From the NCBI GenBank assembly GCA_019635735.1, contig JAHBYX010000001.1:496001-560000 (forward strand): DNA of 64,000 nucleotides, written 5' to 3'. The stretch is from Mesorhizobium sp. (GTDB taxonomy: Bacteria; Pseudomonadota; Alphaproteobacteria; Rhizobiales; Rhizobiaceae). A model generated the notes under the pieces. That model saw only the letters and a list, made by a program, of their open reading frames with translations, was not told the origin of the DNA and searched no databases. The position numbers and the translations under genes were made by a program. Shown piece by piece: positions 16,813 through 24,771 of the stretch (its first letter is position 1; each line of letters opens with the position of its first letter).

Positions 16813-17610
16813 ATGGGACTGACCTTGCAGAGCTTCCCCGCCGTCGCCGAAGCAGGTGCGGCGCTTACGGCTGCCGACTCGCGCTATCTCGGCGGTGGCA
16901 CGCTCGCGGTGCGGGCGACCAACGAAGGCGACGTGTCGTTCTCGACGCTGGTGCGGGTCACCGATCCGACGCTTGGCGAGATCTCGGTCAACGGCAGTCA
17001 GGCGCATATCGGCGCATCTGTCACCATGTCGGCGATCACCCGCCATCCCGACCTCGCAGCAATCGCACCGGCGGCCCGCGCGGTCGGCGGACCGGCGGTG
17101 CGCAACATGGCGACCGTCGGCGGCAATCTCTTCGCGCCCGCTCCCTACGGCGACTTCGCCGTCGCACTGCTGGCGCTCGACGCGACCGTGCATTTCTCGG
17201 ATGGCACTCAGCCGATCGAGGCGTTCCTGGCAATTCGGGAAATGCTGCCGCGCGGGCGGATCGTGACTGCAGTGAGCTTCACCCTCCCCCCTCCCGGCAC
17301 GTTCCGGTTCCGCAAAGTTTCGCGGGTAAAGCCAAAGGGTGTGTCGGTTCTGACAATCGCCGCCGTCATCGGGGAGAAGGACGGCGCGATTTCGTCGGCG
17401 CGCATTGCGCTCGGTTGCCTGGCGGACCGGCCCATGCGGGCAAAGGCGGCCGAGCGCGCGCTGGCCGGCAAGCCGCGAACATCGCAGGGGATTGCCGATG
17501 CGCTGAAGGTTTCGGGCGACGGCACTTCTCCGATCACCGACGCGATCGCCAGCGGCTGGTACCGGGCCGAGGTCTTGCCCGTGCACCTCAAACGCCTGCT
17601 TCTGGAGTGA
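16813..17610 (+). CDS. Molybdenum hydroxylase FAD-binding subunit (CoxM/XDH subunit M)
   Basis: A 265-residue FAD-binding medium subunit. The FAD motif regions are YLGGGTLAVRATNEGD (residues 23-38) and VGGPAVRNMATVGGNLFAPAP (about 92-112), the second close to the canonical RNxGTxGGN loop. A C-terminal CO_deh_flav_C-like domain follows. It passes electrons from the Fe-S subunit to an acceptor. Spacing to the SRPBCC gene is 12 bases and to the 2Fe-2S gene 40 bases. Confidence 0.9.
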   Translation: MGLTLQSFPAVAEAGAALTAADSRYLGGGTLAVRATNEGDVSFSTLVRVTDPTLGEISVNGSQAHIGASVTMSAITRHPDLAAIAPAARAVGGPAVRNMATVGGNLFAPAPYGDFAVALLALDATVHFSDGTQPIEAFLAIREMLPRGRIVTAVSFTLPPPGTFRFRKVSRVKPKGVSVLTIAAVIGEKDGAISSARIALGCLADRPMRAKAAERALAGKPRTSQGIADALKVSGDGTSPITDAIASGWYRAEVLPVHLKRLLLE

Positions 17611-17650
17611 CCTACCACCCCACGCAGCCAGAGCCACGCAGGGAGCAAAC

Positions 17651-18133
17651 ATGGCGAAGGTACCAGTCCAGCTCACGCTCAACGGAACGGAGCGCGCGGA
17701 GTTCATCGACGGCGGGCTGACGCTGCTGAACGCCCTGCGCGACCGGTTCGGCGACACCTCGCCCAAGGGCGGCTGCCACCAGGGCACCTGCGGCGCCTGC
17801 TCGGTCATCGTCGACGGCGACCTGAAACTCTCCTGCCTGACGCTGGCCGAGACCTGCAACGGCGCGCATGTCGAGACCACGGCAGGACTCGCCGCAGACG
17901 GAATCCAGCATCCTCTGCAGCGCGCTTTCCTCGACGGCTTCGCGGCCCAATGCGGCTTCTGCACGCCGGGCATGATCATGGCCGCCAAAGCTCTGCTCGC
18001 CCGCGTGCCGAACCCCAGCCGCGACGACGTGGTCGAGGCGATCTCCGGCAACATCTGCCGCTGCACCGGCTACGAACCGATCATCCAGGCGATCCTCTCG
18101 GCCGCGCGGTCGAACTCGCAGAACGCGGCCTGA
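17651..18133 (+). CDS. Molybdenum hydroxylase 2Fe-2S subunit (CoxS type)
   Basis: A 160-residue small subunit with two clusters. The plant-ferredoxin-type cluster cysteines are in GGCHQGTCGACSVIV and SCLTLAETCN, and the alpha-helical cluster has CGFCTPGM and NICRCTGYEPI near residues 100-145. GGGAG lies six bases before the ATG. It relays electrons from the molybdenum centre to the flavin subunit. It lies 10 bases upstream of the large-subunit N-terminal gene. Confidence 0.93.
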   Translation: MAKVPVQLTLNGTERAEFIDGGLTLLNALRDRFGDTSPKGGCHQGTCGACSVIVDGDLKLSCLTLAETCNGAHVETTAGLAADGIQHPLQRAFLDGFAAQCGFCTPGMIMAAKALLARVPNPSRDDVVEAISGNICRCTGYEPIIQAILSAARSNSQNAA

Positions 18134-18143
18134 GGAGGGTCTG

Positions 18144-19511
18144 ATGGAACTGCGCAAGAACTATTTCGCCGACGAGCGCAAGGACGACCTGAACGAGATC
18201 GGCCATTCGCTGCAGCGCTCCGACGTGCCCAACCACGTCACCGGCAGGACCGCGTTCTTCGCCGACCGGACCTTTCCGAACCTCCTGCACCTCAAGATGG
18301 TGCGCAGTCCGCATCATCATGCACGCATCCGCAGCATCGACCTGTCGGAGGCGGAGAGGCATCCGGGCGTGGTGCGGATCCTCACCTCCAAGGACGTGCC
18401 GCAGAACCTCTACACGATCCTGATCCTGATCCAGGTCGGCCCGCCGGACGAGCACGTGCTAGCCGAGGGCAAGGTACGCTGGAAGGGCGAGGCGGTGGTG
18501 GCGGTGCTGGCCGACAGCGAGCGCGCGGCCAACGAGGCGGCGGCCAAGGTCAAGGTCGACTACGAGGTGCTGCCGGCCGTCTTCGACATGCTGGAAGCGC
18601 TGAAGCCGGGTGCACCGCTGGTCAACGAGCATCACGGCCAGAACTATTACCGCTACGACAGCGGCGCATCGCGAAAGGTGCGCTTCGGCGACGTCGAGAA
18701 AGGGTTCGCGGAAGCCGATTTCGTGCTGGAGGAGACCTATCATTCCTCGCCGATCGAGCAGGCGCCGACGGAGACGACCGGCTGTATCGTCGCCCCCGAG
18801 GGCAACGACCGCTTCACCTGCTACACCAATACGCAGGCGATGTTCTTCACGCTCGACAATGCCTCGATCATCCTGCAGATGCCCGGCCACAAGCTGCACA
18901 TGGTTGGCGGGACGGCGGGTGGCGGCTTCGGCGGCAAGGTCGACGTGACGGTCGAGCCGATCGCGATCCTGGCGGCGCGGCTGACGGGCCGGCCGGTGTC
19001 GTTCATCTACAGCCGCGAGGAGGAGATGCAGATCTCCTCGCCACGCGCGGCCGAGACGATCACGATCAAGGACGGAGTGATGAAGGACGGGCGCATCGTC
19101 GCCCGCCAGGTGACGGGCTACACCGATGCGGGCGCCTATTCGCGCCACTCGCCCTACGGCGCGCAGAAGGGGGCGGCGCACTATCCCGGCCCCTACACGA
19201 TCCCGAACGTCTGGGTGGACACCTGGTGCGTCTACACCAACCGCACGCCGTCATCGGCGATGCGCGGCTTCGGCGTCACCATCGCCGACTTCGCGCTCGA
19301 GGTGCAGATGGACAAGCTGGCGCGGCTGATCGGCATGGACCCGCTCGAGTTCCGGTTCATCAATGCCTATCGCGACGGCGACATGAAGGCGCATCGCCAG
19401 CCGACGGAGGGAGCGGCTCTGATCGAGTGCATGCAGGAGGCCTCGATCGCCGCCGGCTGGCCGGTGGCGGAGCGCTTCATGAAGATGTCGTCGAAACGCA
19501 GGGAGGCGTGA
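18144..19511 (+). CDS. Molybdenum hydroxylase large subunit, N-terminal half (split)
   Basis: A 455-residue protein that covers the a/b-hammerhead domain and first molybdopterin-binding domain of xanthine-dehydrogenase-type large subunits. GGGFGGK at residues 259-265 is the Mo-pterin loop, and AMRGFG with R374 corresponds to the substrate arginine loop of xanthine dehydrogenase, not the VAYRCSFR loop of form I CO dehydrogenase. Relatives are usually one chain of about 790 residues. Here translation stops at 19511 and the rest is encoded by the next ORF in another frame. A GGAGGG ribosome-binding site precedes the start. Confidence 0.88.
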   Translation: MELRKNYFADERKDDLNEIGHSLQRSDVPNHVTGRTAFFADRTFPNLLHLKMVRSPHHHARIRSIDLSEAERHPGVVRILTSKDVPQNLYTILILIQVGPPDEHVLAEGKVRWKGEAVVAVLADSERAANEAAAKVKVDYEVLPAVFDMLEALKPGAPLVNEHHGQNYYRYDSGASRKVRFGDVEKGFAEADFVLEETYHSSPIEQAPTETTGCIVAPEGNDRFTCYTNTQAMFFTLDNASIILQMPGHKLHMVGGTAGGGFGGKVDVTVEPIAILAARLTGRPVSFIYSREEEMQISSPRAAETITIKDGVMKDGRIVARQVTGYTDAGAYSRHSPYGAQKGAAHYPGPYTIPNVWVDTWCVYTNRTPSSAMRGFGVTIADFALEVQMDKLARLIGMDPLEFRFINAYRDGDMKAHRQPTEGAALIECMQEASIAAGWPVAERFMKMSSKRREA

Positions 19512-19512
19512 C

Positions 19513-20520
19513 ATGGCGCTGAAACGCGGACGCGGCGTCGCCGCGATCAACTATCCGACTGGCATGAACCTCGGCGGCGATCCGAGCCAGGCGCTGGTGC
19601 ATTCGACGCCCACAGGAGCCTTCATGGTGACGCTGTCCTCGGTCGACCTCGGCCAGGGACTAAGGCAGGTGATGGCGCAGATCTGCGCCGAGACGATCGG
19701 CATTCCGACCGAACAGGTAACGATCGATACGGCCGACACCGACACCGGTCCGCACTGCATGGGCACCTTCGCCTCGCGCGGTACCCACCGCATCGGCAAC
19801 GCAGTGGCGCAAGCCGCGCGCGAGGCGAGACAGGTGATGCTGGAAGTAGCGGCCGAGGCGCTGGAGGTGGATGCCGGCGACCTCGACACCGACGGCAAGG
19901 GCATGATCCACGTCAAGGGCGCGCCGCAGAAATCAATCTCGGTGTTCGACACCGCACTGGCAGCGCATTTCAAATATGGCCGCTCGATTTCCGGGCGCGG
20001 CATGTTCCTCGTGCCGCGCTCCTTCCCAGAGACCGAGACCGGCGCGATGAAGCCCGCGACCTGCTACGCTCATGCCTGCACGGTGGTCGACGTCGAGGTG
20101 GACGACGAGACCGGCGAGGTCGACGTCGTCTCGGTGAAGAACGTCTTCGAGGTCGGCCGCGCACTCAATCCAAGCATGGTCGAGCAGCAGCTCGTCGGCG
20201 GCTCCTGGATGGGCATCAGCCACGCGCTGTACGAAACGACGGAGCCCTACTATCCGGCGCGCGAGCACGGCGGGCGGGACTTCAACGAGTATCTGATGCC
20301 GGGGCCGGGCAACCTCGCCGAGACCGAAACGATCGTGCTGGAGCGGCCGGCGGCGGACGGGCCGTATGGCGCCAAGGGCGTCGGCGAGATGTGCGCCAAT
20401 CCCCAGATCCCGGCGGTGGCGAATGCGATCTTCGACGCGGTCGGCGTGCGGATCGATTCGCTGCCGATCACGCCGGAAAAGATCTTGCGCGCGCTCAAGG
20501 CGCAACGGGCTGCGGCCTAA
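19513..20520 (+). CDS. Molybdenum hydroxylase large subunit, C-terminal half (split)
   Basis: A 335-residue protein continuing the large subunit: DLGQGLRQVMAQ, TGPHCMGTFASRGTHRIGNA (molybdopterin contacts) and GAKGVGEM, in which E292 is the general-base glutamate of the family. It starts one base after the stop of the N-terminal half, in a +1-shifted frame. GGGAGG at 19501-19506 lies six bases ahead of its ATG, so it can be initiated independently. 455 plus 335 residues equals the normal full length, so no sequence appears lost. Confidence 0.88.
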   Translation: MALKRGRGVAAINYPTGMNLGGDPSQALVHSTPTGAFMVTLSSVDLGQGLRQVMAQICAETIGIPTEQVTIDTADTDTGPHCMGTFASRGTHRIGNAVAQAAREARQVMLEVAAEALEVDAGDLDTDGKGMIHVKGAPQKSISVFDTALAAHFKYGRSISGRGMFLVPRSFPETETGAMKPATCYAHACTVVDVEVDDETGEVDVVSVKNVFEVGRALNPSMVEQQLVGGSWMGISHALYETTEPYYPAREHGGRDFNEYLMPGPGNLAETETIVLERPAADGPYGAKGVGEMCANPQIPAVANAIFDAVGVRIDSLPITPEKILRALKAQRAAA

Positions 20521-20535
20521 GGATGCGGATAGGTC

Positions 20536-20675
20536 CGCCCCCTCCACCACGCTTCGCGTGGTCGTCCTTCGGACCCCCCGCTTCGCAGGGGAGGATCCGG
20601 CGCTGCGGCCGGCCTCGACCTGAATCCTCCCCCGTTTACAGGGGAGGGGGACCGCCGAAGGCGGTGGAGGGGGCG
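20536..20675. repeat. GC-rich palindromic intergenic repeat (about 140 bp)
   Basis: The ends are a 13-bp inverted repeat: CGCCCCCTCCACC at 20536-20548 and its complement at 20663-20675. Inside are nested hairpins (CCACGCTTCGCGTGG, and CCTCCCCCGTTTACAGGGGAGG). It fills most of the 181-bp gap between the large-subunit gene and the MoxR gene. Such stem-loop repeats are common between rhizobial genes. It is not coding and may modulate mRNA stability between the enzyme and maturation genes. Confidence 0.7.
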
Positions 20676-20701
20676 CCACATCATCCCCGGGAGAAGCGGC
20701 C

Positions 20702-21577
20702 ATGACGGCCCCTGCCCTCCCAATGTCATCGCCCGACGACGTCTCCGCCCTGCTCCAAACAGCGCGATACATCGCCGATGACGGCCTCGCCACCGCGATC
20801 TTCCTCGCGCTCCGACTGGGCAAGCCGCTGCTGTTGGAAGGCGCGCCGGGCGTCGGCAAGACGGAGGCCGCCAAGGCGGTCGCCACAGGGCTCGGACGTG
20901 ATCTGGTGCGGCTGCAGTGCTACGAGGGCATCGACGCCGCGCATGCGCTCTACGAGTGGAACTACCAGCGCCAGCTTCTGGCGATCCGGCAGGCGGGCGA
21001 GCGCGAGGTCGACATCTACGACGACCGTTTCCTCATCGACCGGCCCTTGATGCAGGTGCTGCGCGCGCCGGAGCGCCGCGTGCTCCTGGTCGACGAAATC
21101 GACCGGTCCGACCACGAATTCGAGGCGCTTCTGCTGGAGTTCCTGTCCGACTTCCAGATCACCATCCCCGAGCGCGGCACCATCGCCGCGGCGGCGCGGC
21201 CGGTCGTGGTGTTGACCTCCAACCGCACCCGCGAACTCGCCGAAGCTTTGCGGCGCCGCTGCGTCTACCACTGGATCGGCTATCCCGACGCAGCGCGCGA
21301 GGCGGAGATCATCATGCTGCGCGCAGGCGACGTCGCGCGCGAAACGGCCAAGGCGGTGGCGAGTGCGGTGCGCGACATTCGCCGCCAGCCGCTCGCCAAA
21401 CCGCCCGGTATCGCCGAGGCGGTCGAATGGGCGAATGCGGCGACGGTGCTGGAAAAGTCCGGCAGCCCGTGGCCGGAAGCCTTCCGCCGGGCGATCGGCG
21501 TGGTGGTCAAGGACGAGGAGGACCTCGCCTGCCTCGTACCCGAACTCGACGCGATCCTCGAGGAGGCGCTGGCATGA
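20702..21577 (+). CDS. MoxR-family AAA+ ATPase (CoxD-like)
   Basis: A 291-residue AAA+ protein with Walker A GAPGVGKT (residues 47-54), Walker B VLLVDEID, and sensor segment VVVLTSNRTRELAEALRRRC. The stretch CYEGIDAAHALYEWNYQRQLL is typical of CoxD-like MoxR proteins. In CO dehydrogenase systems CoxD with CoxE matures the metal cofactor. Here the pair follows a xanthine-dehydrogenase-type enzyme. The stop overlaps the VWA start by four bases (ATGA). GGGAGAA is the ribosome-binding site. Confidence 0.92.
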   Translation: MTAPALPMSSPDDVSALLQTARYIADDGLATAIFLALRLGKPLLLEGAPGVGKTEAAKAVATGLGRDLVRLQCYEGIDAAHALYEWNYQRQLLAIRQAGEREVDIYDDRFLIDRPLMQVLRAPERRVLLVDEIDRSDHEFEALLLEFLSDFQITIPERGTIAAAARPVVVLTSNRTRELAEALRRRCVYHWIGYPDAAREAEIIMLRAGDVARETAKAVASAVRDIRRQPLAKPPGIAEAVEWANAATVLEKSGSPWPEAFRRAIGVVVKDEEDLACLVPELDAILEEALA

Positions 21578-22692
21578 ACGCGCTCCCCCGCGCCGCACGC
21601 CCCTTTCCGGGCTTCGCGCGACTGCTGCGCAGCTTCGGCTTCCGGATCGCGCCGGAGCAGGCCGAGGCCTTCATGCGCTCCATCAAGCTGCTCGGGCCGC
21701 GCACGATCGCCGACATAAGGCAGGCGGCGCTCGCCACCTTCGCCATCGACCCGGACCGGCGCGACGAGTTCGACGTGCTGTTCCGCGCCTGGTTCCACGG
21801 CGAGCAGAGCCTTGTCGCCAACGGCGACGAGGAAGAGACGGAGATTAAGGACGATCGCGGCCATCTCGAACAGGCAGCGGCGGCACCCAGGCTGGAGGCG
21901 GGCGGCGCGCTCGCGTCCAAGATCCATCAGGCCGGGACGCGCAGCTTCCAGCGCGACGGAGACATGCTGGCGGAGCTGCGCCGCCAGCTCGCCGCTGCGC
22001 TGCCGTTGCGCCGCTCCTTCCGGTCGCAGCGGAATCCGGACGGCACGACTGATCTGCGCCGGGCGCTCAGGCAGATCGTGCGCGCCGACGGCGACGTGCC
22101 GGATCCGCCGCTGCGGCGGCGTAAGGTCATGTCGCGGCCGCTGGTGCTTCTCATCGACATCTCGGGCTCGATGAAGCTGCACACAGCCGACCATCTCGGC
22201 GTGGCGCATGCGGCAGTCCAGGCGGCAGACCACGCCGAGGTCTTCACCTTCGGCACGCGGCTCACCCGTATCACGCCGGCGCTGCGCGTCCGCGACCGCG
22301 TGCAGGCGCTGGCAAAGGCAGCCGCCCTCGTCGACGACTGGGACGGCGGCACGCGGATCGGTCCTACCCTCGCCGCGTTCCTTTCGGTGCCGCGCTACGC
22401 GGCCATGGCGCGGGGCGCATCCGTCGTGGTCCTCTCCGACGGGCTGGAGCGCGGCGGGCATGACGAAATGGAGAAGGCGTTCCGGCGGCTGTCGGCAATC
22501 GCACATCGGCTGGCGCTGGCGACCCCGCTGGCGGGCGATCCGCGCTTCCGCCCTGTGACCGCGGCGCTGAAGGCGATCCTTCCCTGGCTGGACGACCTTG
22601 TCGACGGATCGTCGGTCGAGGCGCTATCCGGCTTCCTTCTCTCGCTCGCCCGTCCCACCCCTGACGCGGCGACACTCTGGAGGGCCTCATGA
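21574..22692 (+). CDS. VWA domain-containing protein (CoxE-like)
   Basis: A 372-residue protein. The start at 21574 overlaps the MoxR stop (ATGA). An open frame reaches further upstream but is antisense-like GC-rich sequence. The C-terminal half carries a von Willebrand A domain with the MIDAS motif DISGS at residues 195-199. The N-terminal 180 residues are the CoxE-type region (FARLLRSFGFRIAPEQAEAF). It is expected to act with the MoxR ATPase as a chaperone-like maturation complex for the adjacent molybdenum enzyme. The amidohydrolase start overlaps its stop by four bases. Confidence 0.9.
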   Translation: MNALPRAARPFPGFARLLRSFGFRIAPEQAEAFMRSIKLLGPRTIADIRQAALATFAIDPDRRDEFDVLFRAWFHGEQSLVANGDEEETEIKDDRGHLEQAAAAPRLEAGGALASKIHQAGTRSFQRDGDMLAELRRQLAAALPLRRSFRSQRNPDGTTDLRRALRQIVRADGDVPDPPLRRRKVMSRPLVLLIDISGSMKLHTADHLGVAHAAVQAADHAEVFTFGTRLTRITPALRVRDRVQALAKAAALVDDWDGGTRIGPTLAAFLSVPRYAAMARGASVVVLSDGLERGGHDEMEKAFRRLSAIAHRLALATPLAGDPRFRPVTAALKAILPWLDDLVDGSSVEALSGFLLSLARPTPDAATLWRAS

Positions 22693-23579
22693 CACAGAGG
22701 ATCATCGATTCCCACTTCCACGTCTGGCGGCAGGCGGATCAGCCCTGGCTGGTGGGGCCGATGGTGCCACGCATCTTCGGGCCGTACGAGCCGATCCGCC
22801 GCGATTATCCGATGAGCGAGTATCTCGCGGACTGCGCAGGCACGGGCGTCGAGAAGGCGGTCTATGTCCAGACCAACTGGGCGAAGCAAGATTTCGAGAA
22901 GGAGGCGGCGTGGCTGCAGCAGACCGCCGAAGAGACCGGCTGGCCGCACGCCATTGTCGCCTATGCAGACATGACCGTCGACGACGTGCGCCCGCAGCTC
23001 GACCGGCTGAAGGCCTATCCGCTGGTGCGCGGCGTGCGCATGCAGTTGCACTGGCACGAGACCCCGCAGTTCCGCTTTGCCGCCTCGGCCGACCAGGTGA
23101 TCGACGCGACCGTGCGGCGCAACGTGGCGCGGCTGAAGGACTACGGCTTCTCCTTCGACCTGCAGCTCTTCCCCAACCAGATGCCCGACGGCGCGGTGCT
23201 GGTCGGCGAGAACCCAGAGACCCACTTCGTCCTCACCCACACCGGCATGCTCGTCGACCGGGAGCCGAAGACGGTGGAGGCATGGGAAGCCGGCCTCGCC
23301 GCGATGGCGGGCTTCGACAATTTCTCCGCAAAACTGTCCGGCCTCGGCACGTTCGTCCACCGCAACGACGCGGACCTGATCGCCTTCATCGTCGGCCGCG
23401 CCAATGCCATCCTCGGCAGCCGCAAGCTGATGTTCGGCTCCAACTTCCCGATCGAGAAGCTGTGGACCGACTATCCCTCGCTCGTCGCCGCGCATCTGGC
23501 GGCGGCCGTACAGCTGTCCGCCGAGGATCGCGACAACATCTTCTGGAACACGGCCGAGCGTGTCTACCGCCCGGCGTGA
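22689..23579 (+). CDS. Amidohydrolase family protein (Amidohydro_2; pyrone-dicarboxylate lactonase-like)
   Basis: A 296-residue TIM-barrel hydrolase of the Amidohydro_2 group. The metal-site histidines H9 and H11 are in DSHFHVW, a further histidine is in VLTHTGMLVDREP, and the C-terminal aspartate region is LMFGSNFPIEKLW, where the usual aspartate is replaced by asparagine. Relatives hydrolyse lactones or decarboxylate. It is translationally coupled to the VWA gene, which ties it to the molybdenum-hydroxylase pathway, perhaps as the ring-opening step. The exact substrate is unknown. Confidence 0.85.
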   Translation: MTQRIIDSHFHVWRQADQPWLVGPMVPRIFGPYEPIRRDYPMSEYLADCAGTGVEKAVYVQTNWAKQDFEKEAAWLQQTAEETGWPHAIVAYADMTVDDVRPQLDRLKAYPLVRGVRMQLHWHETPQFRFAASADQVIDATVRRNVARLKDYGFSFDLQLFPNQMPDGAVLVGENPETHFVLTHTGMLVDREPKTVEAWEAGLAAMAGFDNFSAKLSGLGTFVHRNDADLIAFIVGRANAILGSRKLMFGSNFPIEKLWTDYPSLVAAHLAAAVQLSAEDRDNIFWNTAERVYRPA

Positions 23580-23609
23580 ACGCCGGCATCCGTCAAAGCC
23601 AGGCGCGGC

Positions 23610-24485
23610 TTATCGGTCGCGCAGCAGCCTGATCGCCTCCGGGACGAAGGCCTGGCCCTCGCCGCGTTCGACCAGTCCTTCCAGCGTTCCGGATACACCT
23701 CGGGCGACGAGGTCCGCCGCGCCGAGATCTCCCGCAAGCTGGCGATAGTAGGACAGGTCCTTCGCCGCGTTGGCGATGGTGAAGCGCAACAGAGACGAGT
23801 CGCCGCTGACGATGGCTGGCCTCAGACGTTCAAGCGCCACGCCGCCGCCGCCCCCCTTGGCCAGGCACTCCACCAGCGCGTCCATCGACACGCCGCCCTT
23901 CGCCGCGCAGGCGGCGGCTTCGGCGATCAGCGTCATGGTGCCGAGCGAAACGAAATTGTGGATGAGCTTGAGCTGGTGGCCGGTGCCGACGCCGCCGGCC
24001 TTGAAGATGTTCTCGGCGAAGGCCGACAACAGCGGCCTCACCCGCGCAACGGTATCGGTATCGCCGCCGACGAGCAGGTTCAGCCTGCCCTCCTCCGCCT
24101 CCTTCGGCGTGCGCGTCATGGCGGCGTCGACGAAATGCGCGCCCTTCTCGGCGACCTTCGCGGCGAGCGAAACGGTCGAGGTCGGATTTGCCGTCGAGCA
24201 GTCGACGATCACCATGCCGGGACGCAACGCGTCCAGCACGCGGCCGCTGCCCAGAAGCACGTCCTCCACCTGGGGCGTTCCCGTCACGCACAGCACGAGG
24301 ATGTCGCAGGCGCCCGCCAGTCCCGCCGCCGTGTCGCAGCCTTCTGCGCCGGCGCGGTCGAGGTCGTCTGTCGGCTGGTTGCCGGGATGGCGCAAGTAGC
24401 GCAGGCTCCAGCCCTTGACCGCAATATTCTTCGCGATCCCGTGGCCCATAAGGCCCACGCCGATCATGCCGATCCGTTCGTTCAT
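23610..24485 (-). CDS. NAD(P)-dependent beta-hydroxyacid dehydrogenase (HIBADH family), copy 1
   Basis: A 291-residue 3-hydroxyisobutyrate dehydrogenase-type enzyme starting at 24485 (MNERIGMIGVGLMGHGIAKN) with GGAG nine bases upstream. The Rossmann motif GVGLMGHG is at the N-terminus. DCSTANPTSTVSLA is the substrate-binding segment, and the catalytic lysine lies in GTGHQLKLIHNFVS. It is convergent with the amidohydrolase (30 bases) and divergent from a paralog at 24772. It would oxidise or reduce a beta-hydroxyacid intermediate. Confidence 0.88.
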   Translation of the reverse strand: MNERIGMIGVGLMGHGIAKNIAVKGWSLRYLRHPGNQPTDDLDRAGAEGCDTAAGLAGACDILVLCVTGTPQVEDVLLGSGRVLDALRPGMVIVDCSTANPTSTVSLAAKVAEKGAHFVDAAMTRTPKEAEEGRLNLLVGGDTDTVARVRPLLSAFAENIFKAGGVGTGHQLKLIHNFVSLGTMTLIAEAAACAAKGGVSMDALVECLAKGGGGGVALERLRPAIVSGDSSLLRFTIANAAKDLSYYRQLAGDLGAADLVARGVSGTLEGLVERGEGQAFVPEAIRLLRDR

Positions 24486-24771
24486 CCGCTTAGCTCCAGT
24501 GCCGGCTTCCCCGAAGATGCCGCGCGACCTATGGCGGGGCAAGCCGCGCTGAAGCAAGGCCCAGGCGGCGAACCGGATGGGTACAGCGGTGCATCTGCGC
24601 CGCCACCCGACTTAATGCCCCGCCGCGTCGAGCCTGGATCGTCGGGCTCCTGTCCTCGCTTTTTCGCCTGCAGGCTTGGGCCGCATCGCGTATGGTCGGC
24701 AAACGGAGCCGATCTGCCGCAACCTGGGCCGGCGTGGTCGAGAACGTCTTCGCGCAAGAGGAGGAGCGAAC

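Noticed and set aside
19500..19515. Frameshift error as the cause of the split large subunit
   Set aside because: Considered, but the second ORF has a perfectly spaced SD and ATG, and there is no missing or repeated residue. It is kept as a refutation test rather than the call.
18144..20520. CO dehydrogenase (CoxL form I)
   Set aside because: The active-site loop is AMRGFG, without the VAYRCSFR cysteine needed for the Cu-Mo centre.
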